In this document: positions 1 to 6,924 of the stretch, one piece after another
Position numbering within the stretch: the first letter of the stretch is position 1
Layout: every line of letters begins with the position of its first letter
Assembly (NCBI GenBank): GCA_027065635.1
Contig: JAMONQ010000155.1
Coordinates: 1 to 7,463, forward strand
Direction: 5' to 3'
Length of the DNA stretch: 7,463 nt
From: Campylobacterales bacterium
GTDB taxonomy: Bacteria; Campylobacterota; Campylobacteria; Campylobacterales; Hydrogenimonadaceae
The notes under the pieces: model-generated
The model's input: only the letters and a program-made list of their open reading frames with translations
What the model was told of the DNA's origin: nothing
Databases searched by the model: none
Made by a program: the position numbers and the translations under genes

Positions 1-270
1 GACTTGACGAATGCCTTCAAGACCGTTTACGGCGACCTTTTCAAAGGTGCGCTGATAAGATGCGACTTTTTCGTAAAAGATGGCAGGATACTGCTCAACG
101 AAATAAATCCGATTCCCGGATCGATGGCTAACTATCTGTTTGACGACTTCGAATCGACCCTGGAAAGTCTCGCCGCATCTCTACCCAAAAAGCGTATCAT
201 CAGGCCAGATTATACATATATCGACCGTGTACATTCAGCCAAGGGGCCAAAAACCGGGAGTGGTCGTTGA
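1..270 (+). CDS. ddl: D-alanine--D-alanine ligase, C-terminal fragment (5' end outside window)
   Basis: This is the last 89 residues of an ATP-grasp ligase that joins two D-alanines in the cytoplasm to give the dipeptide that MurF later adds to the peptidoglycan precursor. The frame is open from base 1, so the start lies upstream; the full enzyme is usually about 300-370 residues. Visible signature: fragment residues 33-40 read NEINPIPG, the Ddl metal- and substrate-binding loop, with E34 and N36 as expected Mg ligands and D22 as the likely third acidic ligand. After this comes the usual C-terminal helix region (ANYLFDDF) and a basic tail. The stop codon overlaps the TTG start of the following ABC transporter gene, so the two are probably translationally coupled. 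Ddl and MurF in the same operon fits their consecutive roles. Family assignment is secure; the truncation is an effect of the window edge, not a broken gene. Confidence 0.93.
   Translation, partial: DLTNAFKTVYGDLFKGALIRCDFFVKDGRILLNEINPIPGSMANYLFDDFESTLESLAASLPKKRIIRPDYTYIDRVHSAKGPKTGSGR
256..260 (+). promoter_or_regulatory. Ribosome binding site for the TTG-started ABC transporter gene
   Basis: GGGAG lies 6 bases upstream of the TTG at 267. It supports a non-ATG start inside the end of ddl, and the protein begins with a normal exporter N-terminus (basic/aromatic, then first membrane helix at about residue 17). Confidence 0.6.
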
Positions 271-1979
271 AACACTTTTTAAAAACCTACCTTCCTTACT
301 ACAAGGGTTACGGCTGGCTGATTGCGGCGGCGGTAGTGGGGATGATCCTCGCATCCGGTGCGACTGCCGCGATAGCATATATCGTAAAACCTCTTATGGA
401 CAAGATCTTCGTCGAACACGATGTACAGATGCTCTACATCGTTCCGGCATTCATCGTGCTGGCTTTCGTGGCGAAGGGAGTGGGTACCTTCATGCAGAGC
501 TATGCGCTCAGCTATATAGGTATGGATATCATAAGAAAGCTTCGCAACAGGATGCTTTCTCACATGATAAACCTCGATATGGATTTTCACTTTCGCTACC
601 ATAGCGGAGAGTTGATCAGCAGAATCAGCAACGACATTCTGCGTATACAAAACGCGATCTCATCCGAGATGGCGATATTTTTGAGGGAAATATTGACCGT
701 CCTGGCGCTTCTTGGAGTAGTGATCTACCAAAGTCCCAAGCTCGCACTCTACTCTCTTATAATAATTCCGCTGGCCATATATCCTGTCGAAGTGATCTCA
801 AGAAAGATAAAAAAGCTCTCCCACACCGCACAGGAGCAAAACTCCGATCTCATCTCCTCTCTTTCGGAGATATTCGCCAACTACGAAATGATAAAGTCCT
901 ACAATGCACAGAGCTACGAGCTCGGCCGCTTCAAAGAGCACAACCGCCGCTTTTTCGAAACGAATATCAAGACCGTCAAGGTACAGCAGATGCTCGTGCC
1001 CATACTGGAGCTGGTGGCAGCGGTAGCTATCACCGCAGTCATCATCATCGGCGGACGCGAAGTGCTGATCGAAAAGACGATGACTACAGGTGAATTTTTC
1101 TCCTTTCTTACGGCACTCTCTCTTCTTATCGATCCTCTGCGCCGTATATCCGGAGCATACAACAGATTCCAGGACGCCATAGCGGCGAACGAGAGAATAG
1201 AACAGATACTCAACTACAAGCCTATGATAGTCAGCGGTACCAGGAGACTCGAGAGAGTTGAATCGATCGCGTTTGAAAAGGTGACTCTCCGCTACGGCGA
1301 CACGATAGCTCTCAAGGAGATATCGTTTACGGCGCGAAAAGGGGAGGTGATAGGACTGGTCGGCGACAGCGGCGGCGGGAAAAGCTCCATGGTAAATCTG
1401 ATACTCCGTTTCTACGACCCGGCCGAAGGAGTCGTGAAGATCAACGGAATCGACTCGAAAGAGATAGATGTCGCATCGCTTAGAGATCGTATCGCCATAG
1501 TCACGCAACGCATCTATATCAGCAACGATACGATCAGCGCAAACATTGCATACGGAGTGAAAGATCCCGACCCGCAGAAGGTGATAGAGGCACTGAAAAA
1601 AGCGAACCTGTGGGAATACGTCAAGACTCTGCCGCAGGGGATCGATACAGTGTTGAGCGAAGGCGGAACCAATCTCTCCGGAGGGCAGCGCCAACGTATA
1701 GCGATCGCTCGCGCGCTCTACAAAGAGCCGGATATCCTCATACTCGACGAAGCCACAAGCGCTCTCGACAACAAAAGTGAAGCTGCGATAATAGAGACTA
1801 TATACAGGCTCAAAAAGGATCTTGTCGTATTCATGATCGCCCACCGTCTCACTACGATAGAGAGGGCGGACAAGATCCTGGTTTTCGAACACGGTAAAAT
1901 CGTATGCAGCGGTACAAAGTCAGAGCTTACGGCCGAGTGCGAAACATTCAGAAAACTTTACCACATGGGAGAGATATGA
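267..1979 (+). CDS. MsbA-like ABC exporter half-transporter (fused membrane and ATPase domains)
   Basis: The 570-residue protein has the length and layout of type IV ABC exporters (MsbA/lipid flippase group, usually about 580 residues), which act as inner-membrane homodimers. Six hydrophobic segments lie at roughly residues 17-39, 56-77, 139-154, 158-174, 243-263 and 277-290. The ATPase domain follows from about 330: Walker A GDSGGGKSS (366-374), Q-loop Q414, signature LSGGQRQ (470-476), Walker B ILILDEA (490-496; catalytic E495) and switch H526. All catalytic positions are intact; Walker A ends in Ser instead of the common Thr. The early KPLMDKIF stretch (41-48) resembles MsbA proteins. The TTG start overlaps the ddl stop (TTGA) and the stop overlaps the next ATG (ATGA). 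The substrate cannot be read from sequence; lipid A core, another lipid-linked glycan or an unrelated lipid are all possible. The position between ddl and murF suggests an envelope role, as inference only. Confidence 0.92.
   Translation: MKHFLKTYLPYYKGYGWLIAAAVVGMILASGATAAIAYIVKPLMDKIFVEHDVQMLYIVPAFIVLAFVAKGVGTFMQSYALSYIGMDIIRKLRNRMLSHMINLDMDFHFRYHSGELISRISNDILRIQNAISSEMAIFLREILTVLALLGVVIYQSPKLALYSLIIIPLAIYPVEVISRKIKKLSHTAQEQNSDLISSLSEIFANYEMIKSYNAQSYELGRFKEHNRRFFETNIKTVKVQQMLVPILELVAAVAITAVIIIGGREVLIEKTMTTGEFFSFLTALSLLIDPLRRISGAYNRFQDAIAANERIEQILNYKPMIVSGTRRLERVESIAFEKVTLRYGDTIALKEISFTARKGEVIGLVGDSGGGKSSMVNLILRFYDPAEGVVKINGIDSKEIDVASLRDRIAIVTQRIYISNDTISANIAYGVKDPDPQKVIEALKKANLWEYVKTLPQGIDTVLSEGGTNLSGGQRQRIAIARALYKEPDILILDEATSALDNKSEAAIIETIYRLKKDLVVFMIAHRLTTIERADKILVFEHGKIVCSGTKSELTAECETFRKLYHMGEI
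1967..1971 (+). promoter_or_regulatory. Ribosome binding site deciding the phosphatase start
   Basis: GGGAG stands 4 bases before the ATG at 1976. It favours this start over the longer frame opening at 1904, which would add 24 residues lying wholly inside the ABC transporter gene. Confidence 0.55.
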
Positions 1980-2659
1980 GCAAAGAGCCTGTAAGGTACG
2001 ATACACTATGGCAGAAGATCAAAGCCTGGTTTACCGCGATGATCACGGAACACAACTTCACGAATATCTTCCGGCTGAACCTACATAAAGTAAGCGACAA
2101 GATGTACCGCTCCAGCCAGCCGACTCCGTGGCAGCTCAAAAAGATCGTGAGGGAAAAGGGAATAAAAACGGTCATCAACCTGCGCGGTACACAGCCGCAC
2201 AGTCCGGTCTACATGCTTGAAAAGAGAGCCTGCGAAGAGGCCGGGGTAAAGATGATAGATGTGGAGATCTACTCCAGGGATCTACCTGACAGAAACCGCC
2301 TCGAGAGTATGGCAAAAGCCTTTGAAGAGGCCGAGTATCCGGTGTTGATGCACTGCAAAGCCGGTGCCGACAGAACAGGCCTCGCCGCAACGCTGTACCT
2401 GCACTGGAAAGAGAACGTTCCAATAGAAAAGACCGATCAGCTGAAGTTTTGGCCGTATGGACATATAAAAGGGTCGGACGCCGGAATTATAGACTTCTAC
2501 TTCGAGGAGTTTTTGAAGTACAAAGAGAAAAATCCCGACGCAGACCTTTTCGAATGGACAGAGAGTCTGCCGCGTGAAGATATGAAAAAGCGCTTCAAAG
2601 AGGAAAAGGAGAACATACTATCCTACTTTTTGAACAGCGTTATGTTAAGAAGAGAGTGA
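1976..2659 (+). CDS. Dual-specificity/tyrosine-type phosphatase (CX5R family)
   Basis: The predicted protein has 227 residues and no signal peptide or clear membrane helix. The active-site loop is HCKAGADRTG at residues 126-135, a full CX5R motif with nucleophile C127 and phosphate-binding R133. Upstream, YRSSQPTP (44-51) and TVINLRG (65-71) match the RSxQP...VxNLRG pattern of bacterial DSP-like phosphatases, and D102 or D105 is the candidate general acid. The C-terminal part (about 190-227) is highly charged. Family members dephosphorylate phosphotyrosine, phosphoinositides or, in PTPMT1-like enzymes, phosphatidylglycerol phosphate; the substrate here is unknown. The ATG overlaps the exporter stop (ATGA), so phosphatase and exporter are likely made together, and the hydrolase gene starts one base after its stop. 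A role on a lipid or glycan phosphate linked to the exporter is inference. Enzyme class is secure, substrate is not. Confidence 0.88.
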   Translation: MSKEPVRYDTLWQKIKAWFTAMITEHNFTNIFRLNLHKVSDKMYRSSQPTPWQLKKIVREKGIKTVINLRGTQPHSPVYMLEKRACEEAGVKMIDVEIYSRDLPDRNRLESMAKAFEEAEYPVLMHCKAGADRTGLAATLYLHWKENVPIEKTDQLKFWPYGHIKGSDAGIIDFYFEEFLKYKEKNPDADLFEWTESLPREDMKKRFKEEKENILSYFLNSVMLRRE

Positions 2660-2660
2660 T

Positions 2661-3386
2661 ATGGCTATAAAAGAGGTCGATTACAACGGTCACACTTTCA
2701 GACTCTCATACGAGATTCTCCATCCGCAAAAAGAGAGAAGCATTCTCTTTCTACACGGCTGGGGCAGCAACAAAGAGCTGATGAAACAGGCGTTTGCCGC
2801 TGGAGTTACAGACTTCGAGCATATCTACCTCGATATGCCCGGATTTGGAAAGAGCAGCAACGATACAATCCTCACAACACACGACTACGCAGCTATAGTG
2901 GATGAATTTTTAGGAGTACTCGATAGGCGGCCTGTTGCAGTTGTAGGCCACTCGTTCGGAGGCAAGGTGGCCACTCTGCTGCAGCCTGAGCGTCTGATAC
3001 TCCTCTCGAGTGCAGGTATACCGATGCCAAAACCTCTCAAAGTCCGTGCCAAAATCGCACTTTTCAAACTCCTCAAACCATTCGGAGGGGATGAGTTAAG
3101 AAGATTCTTCGTCTCGGCCGATGCCGCAGGTATGGACAGCAACATGTATGAAACCTTCAAAAATGTCGTGGATGAAAACTTCAGAAGCTGCTTCGCTTCA
3201 TACCGAAACCCGACACTGATATGCTGGGGAAGCGATGACAAAGCGACGCCGCTCGCCGCGGGCAGGGAGATAGAAAAGATGATGCCGGATGCCTCTTTGC
3301 ATATATTTGAAGGCGACCACTACTTTTTTCTGAAGCGCAAAAATGAAGTTTTAAGGCGAATGGAGGATTTTCTTGAAACGGTATAG
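2661..3386 (+). CDS. Alpha/beta hydrolase
   Basis: A 241-residue single-domain cytoplasmic alpha/beta hydrolase, close to the typical 240-280 of the family. The oxyanion region LHGWGSN occurs at about residues 30-36, the nucleophile elbow is GHSFGG with S98, the acid is probably D193 in WGSDD (189-193), and the base is H220 in GDHYFF. The Ser-Asp-His triad is therefore complete. Such enzymes cut esters, thioesters or C-C bonds; the substrate cannot be told. From memory, H. pylori also carries an alpha/beta hydrolase between ddlA and murF, so this gene appears to be part of a conserved Campylobacterota cell-wall neighbourhood rather than a random insert. It starts one base after the phosphatase stop with only a weak AG-rich ribosome site (AAGAGAG), consistent with translational coupling. 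Its 3' end overlaps the acylphosphatase start by 14 bases. Confidence 0.9.
   Translation: MAIKEVDYNGHTFRLSYEILHPQKERSILFLHGWGSNKELMKQAFAAGVTDFEHIYLDMPGFGKSSNDTILTTHDYAAIVDEFLGVLDRRPVAVVGHSFGGKVATLLQPERLILLSSAGIPMPKPLKVRAKIALFKLLKPFGGDELRRFFVSADAAGMDSNMYETFKNVVDENFRSCFASYRNPTLICWGSDDKATPLAAGREIEKMMPDASLHIFEGDHYFFLKRKNEVLRRMEDFLETV
3362..3366 (+). promoter_or_regulatory. Ribosome binding site for acylphosphatase, inside the hydrolase gene
   Basis: A near-perfect GGAGG stands 6 bases before the TTG at 3373. It is the strongest ribosome site in the operon and supports the TTG start, which gives the short N-terminus normal for acylphosphatases. Confidence 0.7.
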
Positions 3387-3645
3387 ATGTATAGTAAAAG
3401 GAAAAGTTCAGGGAGTCTGGTACAGAAAGCATGTAGCGAATGCCGCCGCGGCCGCCGGATTCAGGGGCTACATAAGAAATCTTCCGGACGGTACGGTCTC
3501 TGCCGTGGTAGATACGCCAGAAGAGTCTTTATGCGAGTTCAAGGAGATATTGATGAAAGGATCACCCTTGTCGAAAGTCGAGTCTGTAGAGTGTGAAGAG
3601 ATACCTCTTGAAGCTCCGTTTCACGAGTTTGGGATAATACGATGA
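3373..3645 (+). CDS. acyP: Acylphosphatase
   Basis: A 90-residue protein, the standard length for acylphosphatase, a small cytosolic ferredoxin-like fold that hydrolyses carboxyl-phosphate bonds such as those in acetyl phosphate, carbamoyl phosphate or 1,3-bisphosphoglycerate. The signature GKVQGVWYR (10-18) supplies the phosphate loop and catalytic R18, and GYIRNLPDG (32-40) supplies catalytic N36; the R-to-N spacing of 18 equals that of the animal enzymes. The C-terminal FGIIR corresponds to the family's closing strand. The TTG start lies 14 bases inside the hydrolase gene behind a strong GGAGG, and the stop overlaps the murF ATG (ATGA). MurF and Ddl both proceed through acyl-phosphate intermediates, but those stay enzyme-bound, so a direct link is speculative; the gene is often regarded as housekeeping or repair. 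Assignment is secure. Confidence 0.95.
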   Translation: MKRYRCIVKGKVQGVWYRKHVANAAAAAGFRGYIRNLPDGTVSAVVDTPEESLCEFKEILMKGSPLSKVESVECEEIPLEAPFHEFGIIR

Positions 3646-5072
3646 TCTGGTTCGAGCTCTTCTCCCATATACTTCTTGTCGCGGCTCTTGGATGGTACCT
3701 GGCTACAAACCTGCAGTGGTATAGCTACAAAATAGATCGTGTGATCCTTCACCACACCAAATATCACTGGCATCTGATCTATTTTCTGATACCGCTGTTT
3801 GCATACTATTTTACAGGTATCTACTTCTGGATATACTTCTACTTCGCCTACCTGCCGACACTCTGGCTTTGGCACAAAAAGCTCGATAAAAAGCTGGTGT
3901 TGACCGGGCGCATCAAGCGGTTTTTCGGACTTCTGGCGGCGTTGACACTTTTTCAGGATCTCCTTTTGCTTGCAAGAGGAAGTGAAAACTTCGGCGTAAT
4001 ACTGCCTCTTGCCGTAGCCGTGCTCGGATCGATGGCGATAGAAAAGGTTCTGATCCACGGATACAGGCTTCAGGCGAAGAAGAAACTCGAGAGTATGCCG
4101 GATCTCATAGTTGTCGGAGTTACGGCCAGCTACGGTAAAACGAGCATCAAAAACTTCATCGCTCAGATAGCGGGACATGAAAAGAGAGTATACGCCACCC
4201 CAAGAAGCGTAAACACTCTCGGCGGAGTGATGAAGGATATCAACGAATCGCTCCCCGAAGATACACAAGTCTATATCGTGGAGATGGGAGCGAGAGGTCC
4301 TGGAGACATTGCGCAGATCACCGAATTTGTAGAGCCTCACTATGCGGTGGTAGGAGTGATCGGACCGCAACATATAGAATATTTCAAGAGTCTGGAGCGT
4401 ATCAGGGATACGAAGATGGAGATCATATCCAGCAAAAGACTCTTGCATGCATGGGTACACACTTCGGCCAATGTCAAGCCAAATGAAAAAGTGACACTTT
4501 TCGGAAACGAGATAGAGAGTGTGGATGCGAATCTGGAGGGGGTGAAATTCACTCTGAATCTGCCGCAAAAAAGGGTAGAGGTCTCTATTCCCGTTCTGGG
4601 TGCTTTCAACGCTGTAAACGTCACAGCGGCTCTGCACCTGGCAAATGCCCTCGGTATCCCGTATGAAAAAGGCGCGACATATGCCGGATCGCTAAAGCCT
4701 GTACCGCACCGCCTTCAGCGCATCGACGCCGGCGGCAAGATAATTCTCGATGACAGCTTCAACGGCAACATCGACGGCATGATCTCCTCCTTTGAGCTCG
4801 CCTCGCAGCATAAAGGGCGAAAGGTTCTCGTCACTCCGGGACTTGTAGAAAGCGATGTCGAATTAAACGAAAAAGTGGCGAAAAAAGCGGACGAGATTTT
4901 CGACCTCATCATTGTAACCGGTAAGATCAACAGGCCTATATTCAAAAAATCTGTATCGAAAGACAAGCTTTACATTCTCGAGAACAAGGAGAACATCGAG
5001 AAGGTACTGGCGGAGCTGACAAAAGAGGGTGATCTGATTCTTTTTGCAAACGACGCTCCCAACTTCATATAG
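3642..5072 (+). CDS. murF: UDP-N-acetylmuramoyl-tripeptide--D-alanyl-D-alanine ligase with N-terminal membrane domain
   Basis: MurF joins D-Ala-D-Ala to UDP-MurNAc-tripeptide using ATP, the last cytoplasmic step of peptidoglycan precursor synthesis. The 476-residue protein has an unusual first third: hydrophobic segments at about residues 3-22, 43-60, 62-77, 95-111 and 117-134, rich in Trp and Tyr, where ordinary MurF has a soluble UDP-MurNAc-binding domain. The Mur ligase core follows: P-loop GVTASYGKTS (159-168), EMGARGPGDI with E214, GPQHIEYF with H244, TKMEI, GAFNAVNV, and DDSFNGN (370-376). The P-loop differs from the common GxTGSxGKTT in two positions. The protein ends FANDAPNFI. The ATG overlaps the acylphosphatase stop behind a weak GGGA. 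From memory, Campylobacter and Helicobacter MurF are similar in size and I believe also carry membrane segments, so this is probably a lineage trait. MurC/MurE-type ligases are less likely because of the EMGARGPGDI and DDSFNGN forms and the context. Confidence 0.9.
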   Translation: MIWFELFSHILLVAALGWYLATNLQWYSYKIDRVILHHTKYHWHLIYFLIPLFAYYFTGIYFWIYFYFAYLPTLWLWHKKLDKKLVLTGRIKRFFGLLAALTLFQDLLLLARGSENFGVILPLAVAVLGSMAIEKVLIHGYRLQAKKKLESMPDLIVVGVTASYGKTSIKNFIAQIAGHEKRVYATPRSVNTLGGVMKDINESLPEDTQVYIVEMGARGPGDIAQITEFVEPHYAVVGVIGPQHIEYFKSLERIRDTKMEIISSKRLLHAWVHTSANVKPNEKVTLFGNEIESVDANLEGVKFTLNLPQKRVEVSIPVLGAFNAVNVTAALHLANALGIPYEKGATYAGSLKPVPHRLQRIDAGGKIILDDSFNGNIDGMISSFELASQHKGRKVLVTPGLVESDVELNEKVAKKADEIFDLIIVTGKINRPIFKKSVSKDKLYILENKENIEKVLAELTKEGDLILFANDAPNFI

Positions 5073-5083
5073 ACGGAGAGAGA

Positions 5084-5596
5084 ATGTCCAGGAGTGCATT
5101 GAAACTTTCCTACATGATCGATTCACTAAGTAAGTGGGCGGGAGCCGCAGGAGCCGCCGCATCGGTTCTTCTGGCTCTTCTTATAGTCTATGACGCCTCC
5201 ATGCGCTACCTTTTTCACGAAGGCTCCGTAGCGCTTCAGGAGCTGGAGTGGCACCTTTTTGATATACTCTTTCTTCTTGGAATCTCCTACGCACTAAAAC
5301 ATGACAAGCATGTACGGGTAGACCTGCTATACGACCGCTTTTCCCCGAGGGTAAAGGAGTATATCAATATCTTTTCGATGATATTTTTCGTCATACCGCT
5401 TGCGGCGCTGATCGCATGGTTCGGCTTCGACTTCACGATCCAAAGCTATCTTCAGCATGAAGCGAGCCCCGATCCGGGCGGTCTGTGCTGTCGATACATC
5501 ATCAAGTCTTTCATACTCCTGGCTTTCGTTCTGCTCGCCCTTCAGGCAGTCAGCGAAGTAATCAAGTCTCTTTACAGAATCGGAGAGATGAGATGA
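5084..5596 (+). CDS. TRAP transporter small membrane subunit (DctQ type)
   Basis: A 170-residue protein with four hydrophobic segments at about residues 19-36, 55-71, 95-115 and 139-156, the topology of the Q subunit that pairs with the large M subunit in sodium-driven, binding-protein-dependent uptake of organic acids. Family landmarks are VYDASMRYLF after the first helix, QELEWHLF before the second, DKHVRVDLL (74-82) after it, and SPDPGGL (128-134) before the last helix. This form resembles the mannitol/chloroaromatic/alpha-keto-acid branch of TRAP transporters; I cannot name the substrate. Two adjacent cysteines (C135, C136) follow the PGGL turn, where I would expect a Pro or aromatic residue. 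The start follows the murF stop by 11 bases with GGAGAG at 5075-5080, and the stop overlaps the large-subunit ATG (ATGA). Confidence 0.9.
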   Translation: MSRSALKLSYMIDSLSKWAGAAGAAASVLLALLIVYDASMRYLFHEGSVALQELEWHLFDILFLLGISYALKHDKHVRVDLLYDRFSPRVKEYINIFSMIFFVIPLAALIAWFGFDFTIQSYLQHEASPDPGGLCCRYIIKSFILLAFVLLALQAVSEVIKSLYRIGEMR

Positions 5597-6888
5597 TCGG
5601 GATGCTGATGTTTCTAACCGCCCTGATCTTCCTGCTGATGGGAGTTCCGGTAGCCTTCGCCTTTGGAGCCGTGGCCATACTCTTTGCGGCTATCTTTCCG
5701 TGGGATGTAGGTCTGCAGGTATTTGAGCTGCTTCCGTTCAGAATCTACGGCATAATGCAGAATTTCACCCTCATGGCCGTACCTCTTTTCATCTTCATGG
5801 GACTGATACTCGAAAAGTCGAAGATGGCCGAAGAGCTTCTTGAGTCTATGGGAGAGCTTTTTGGCCCCGTCCGCGGCGGACTGGCTATCTCCACTGTAAT
5901 CGTCGGAGCGATTCTTGCCGCCAGTACCGGTATCGTGGGAGCCAGTGTGGTGATGATGGGGCTTATCACCCTTCCTATAATGCTAAAACACCGCTACGAT
6001 CCGGCTCTTGCAAGCGGAACCATAGCGGCAAGCGGAACACTCGGACAGATAGTACCGCCCTCGGTCGTACTGATCGTACTCGGTGACGTCATGTACGTAA
6101 GTGTCGGCGATCTCTTCAAGGCTGCCGTAGTTCCGGGGGTGCTGCTCACACTTCTTTATATTCTATACATACTCTTTCTCGCATGGCTGAGGCCATCTGC
6201 GGCACCGGCGATGAAGCGACCCGATATTCCGTATACACGACTGCTGTTTAGAGCCATCAAGGCCATCTTTCCGCCTTTGCTGCTCATAGTAGCCGTTTTG
6301 GGATCGATTTTTGCGGGGATCGCCAGTCCCACGGAGTCTGCGGCGGTCGGTGTGGCCGGTGCTCTTCTTCTTTCTGTCGCAAAAGGGAGTTTTTCATGGC
6401 AGACTCTTAAATACGCCTCTTTGGAGAGTGTCAAACTAAGCGCCATGATCTTCATGATACTCATCGGTGCCACCGCTTTCAGCCTTGTATTCAACGCCTT
6501 TGACGGTGGAGATTTTGTCCATGCTTTCTTTACGGAAGACCTCGGAAGCAAGTGGGCCTTTATACTCGTTACGATGGCCGTAATATTCATACTCGGATTC
6601 TTTGTGGATTTTATTGAGATCTCATTCATTGTTGTGCCCATTCTCGTTCCCATAGCCGCCAGCTTCGGTATAGACCCGATCTGGTTCGCAATCTTGATCG
6701 CCATGAATCTGCAAGCCTCCTTTCTGACACCCCCCTTTGGATTCGCACTCTTCTACCTCAAAGGTGCGGCAGGCGACAAGGTCTCTACAGGCCAGATATA
6801 CAAGGGAGTACTGCCGTTTATCGCTCTTCAGATCGTTGCACTGGCGATTTTGATGCTATGGCCGCAGATCATCTACCTGACAAAGTAA
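5593..6888 (+). CDS. TRAP transporter large membrane subunit (DctM type)
   Basis: The 431-residue, very hydrophobic protein matches the usual length (about 425-440) of the TRAP M subunit, which forms the sodium-coupled transport pathway in the inner membrane. Landmarks: MGVPVAFAFG near the N-terminus, FTLMAVPLFIFMG (about 58-70), a first repeat with STGIVGASVVMMG and GTLGQIVPPSV, then in the second half ASPTESAAVG, DFIEISFIVVP and SFLTPPFGFALFYLKG. The two PP-containing reentrant hairpins (QIVPPS and FLTPPFG) are diagnostic. The last motif resembles the mannitol/chloroaromatic/alpha-keto-acid subgroup, so an organic acid substrate is likely but unproven. The ATG at 5593 overlaps the small-subunit stop, with GGAG at 5582-5585; a longer frame opening at 5485 would run through the small-subunit gene and is not expected. 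No periplasmic P subunit gene lies in the window. Confidence 0.94.
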   Translation: MIGMLMFLTALIFLLMGVPVAFAFGAVAILFAAIFPWDVGLQVFELLPFRIYGIMQNFTLMAVPLFIFMGLILEKSKMAEELLESMGELFGPVRGGLAISTVIVGAILAASTGIVGASVVMMGLITLPIMLKHRYDPALASGTIAASGTLGQIVPPSVVLIVLGDVMYVSVGDLFKAAVVPGVLLTLLYILYILFLAWLRPSAAPAMKRPDIPYTRLLFRAIKAIFPPLLLIVAVLGSIFAGIASPTESAAVGVAGALLLSVAKGSFSWQTLKYASLESVKLSAMIFMILIGATAFSLVFNAFDGGDFVHAFFTEDLGSKWAFILVTMAVIFILGFFVDFIEISFIVVPILVPIAASFGIDPIWFAILIAMNLQASFLTPPFGFALFYLKGAAGDKVSTGQIYKGVLPFIALQIVALAILMLWPQIIYLTK

Positions 6889-6893
6889 ATATC

Positions 6894-6902
6894 TGATACA
6901 AT
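6894..6902 (+). promoter_or_regulatory. Possible extended -10 promoter element for the HIT gene
   Basis: TGATACAAT fits the extended -10 pattern (TG, one base, then a TATAAT-like hexamer TACAAT at 6897-6902). It sits just after the TRAP large-subunit stop in the only sizeable intergenic gap, placing a transcript start about 20 bases before the GTG. The nearest -35-like sequence (CTGACA, 6877-6882) is only 14 bases away, so the call rests on the -10 alone. Readthrough from the upstream operon is also possible, as no terminator is visible. Confidence 0.3.
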
Positions 6903-6918
6903 AACCAAACCGACAAAA

Positions 6919-6924
6919 AAGGAG
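6919..6924 (+). promoter_or_regulatory. Ribosome binding site for the GTG-started HIT gene
   Basis: AAGGAG at 6919-6924 stands 5 bases before the GTG at 6930. It supports the GTG start, which begins the protein with the conserved LYAPWRSEY stretch. Confidence 0.7.

Noticed and set aside
798..1892. A 364-codon open frame on the minus strand opposite the ABC transporter.
   Set aside because: It lies in exact codon register with the sense gene, where antisense stops arise only from sense TTA, CTA and TCA codons. The sense gene rarely uses these, so the open frame is a codon-usage by-product; its translation shows no recognisable domain.
1904..1975. A 24-residue longer N-terminus for the phosphatase.
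   Set aside because: It would lie entirely within the ABC transporter gene; the ATG at 1976 has a ribosome site and the usual ATGA overlap.
3621..4637. A 338-codon open frame on the minus strand opposite murF.
   Set aside because: Same exact codon register with murF and the same explanation from avoided TTA/CTA/TCA codons; murF has clear motifs over this stretch.
5485..5592. A 36-residue longer N-terminus for the TRAP large subunit.
   Set aside because: It overlaps the small-subunit coding region; the ATG at 5593 gives the normal family N-terminus and an ATGA overlap.
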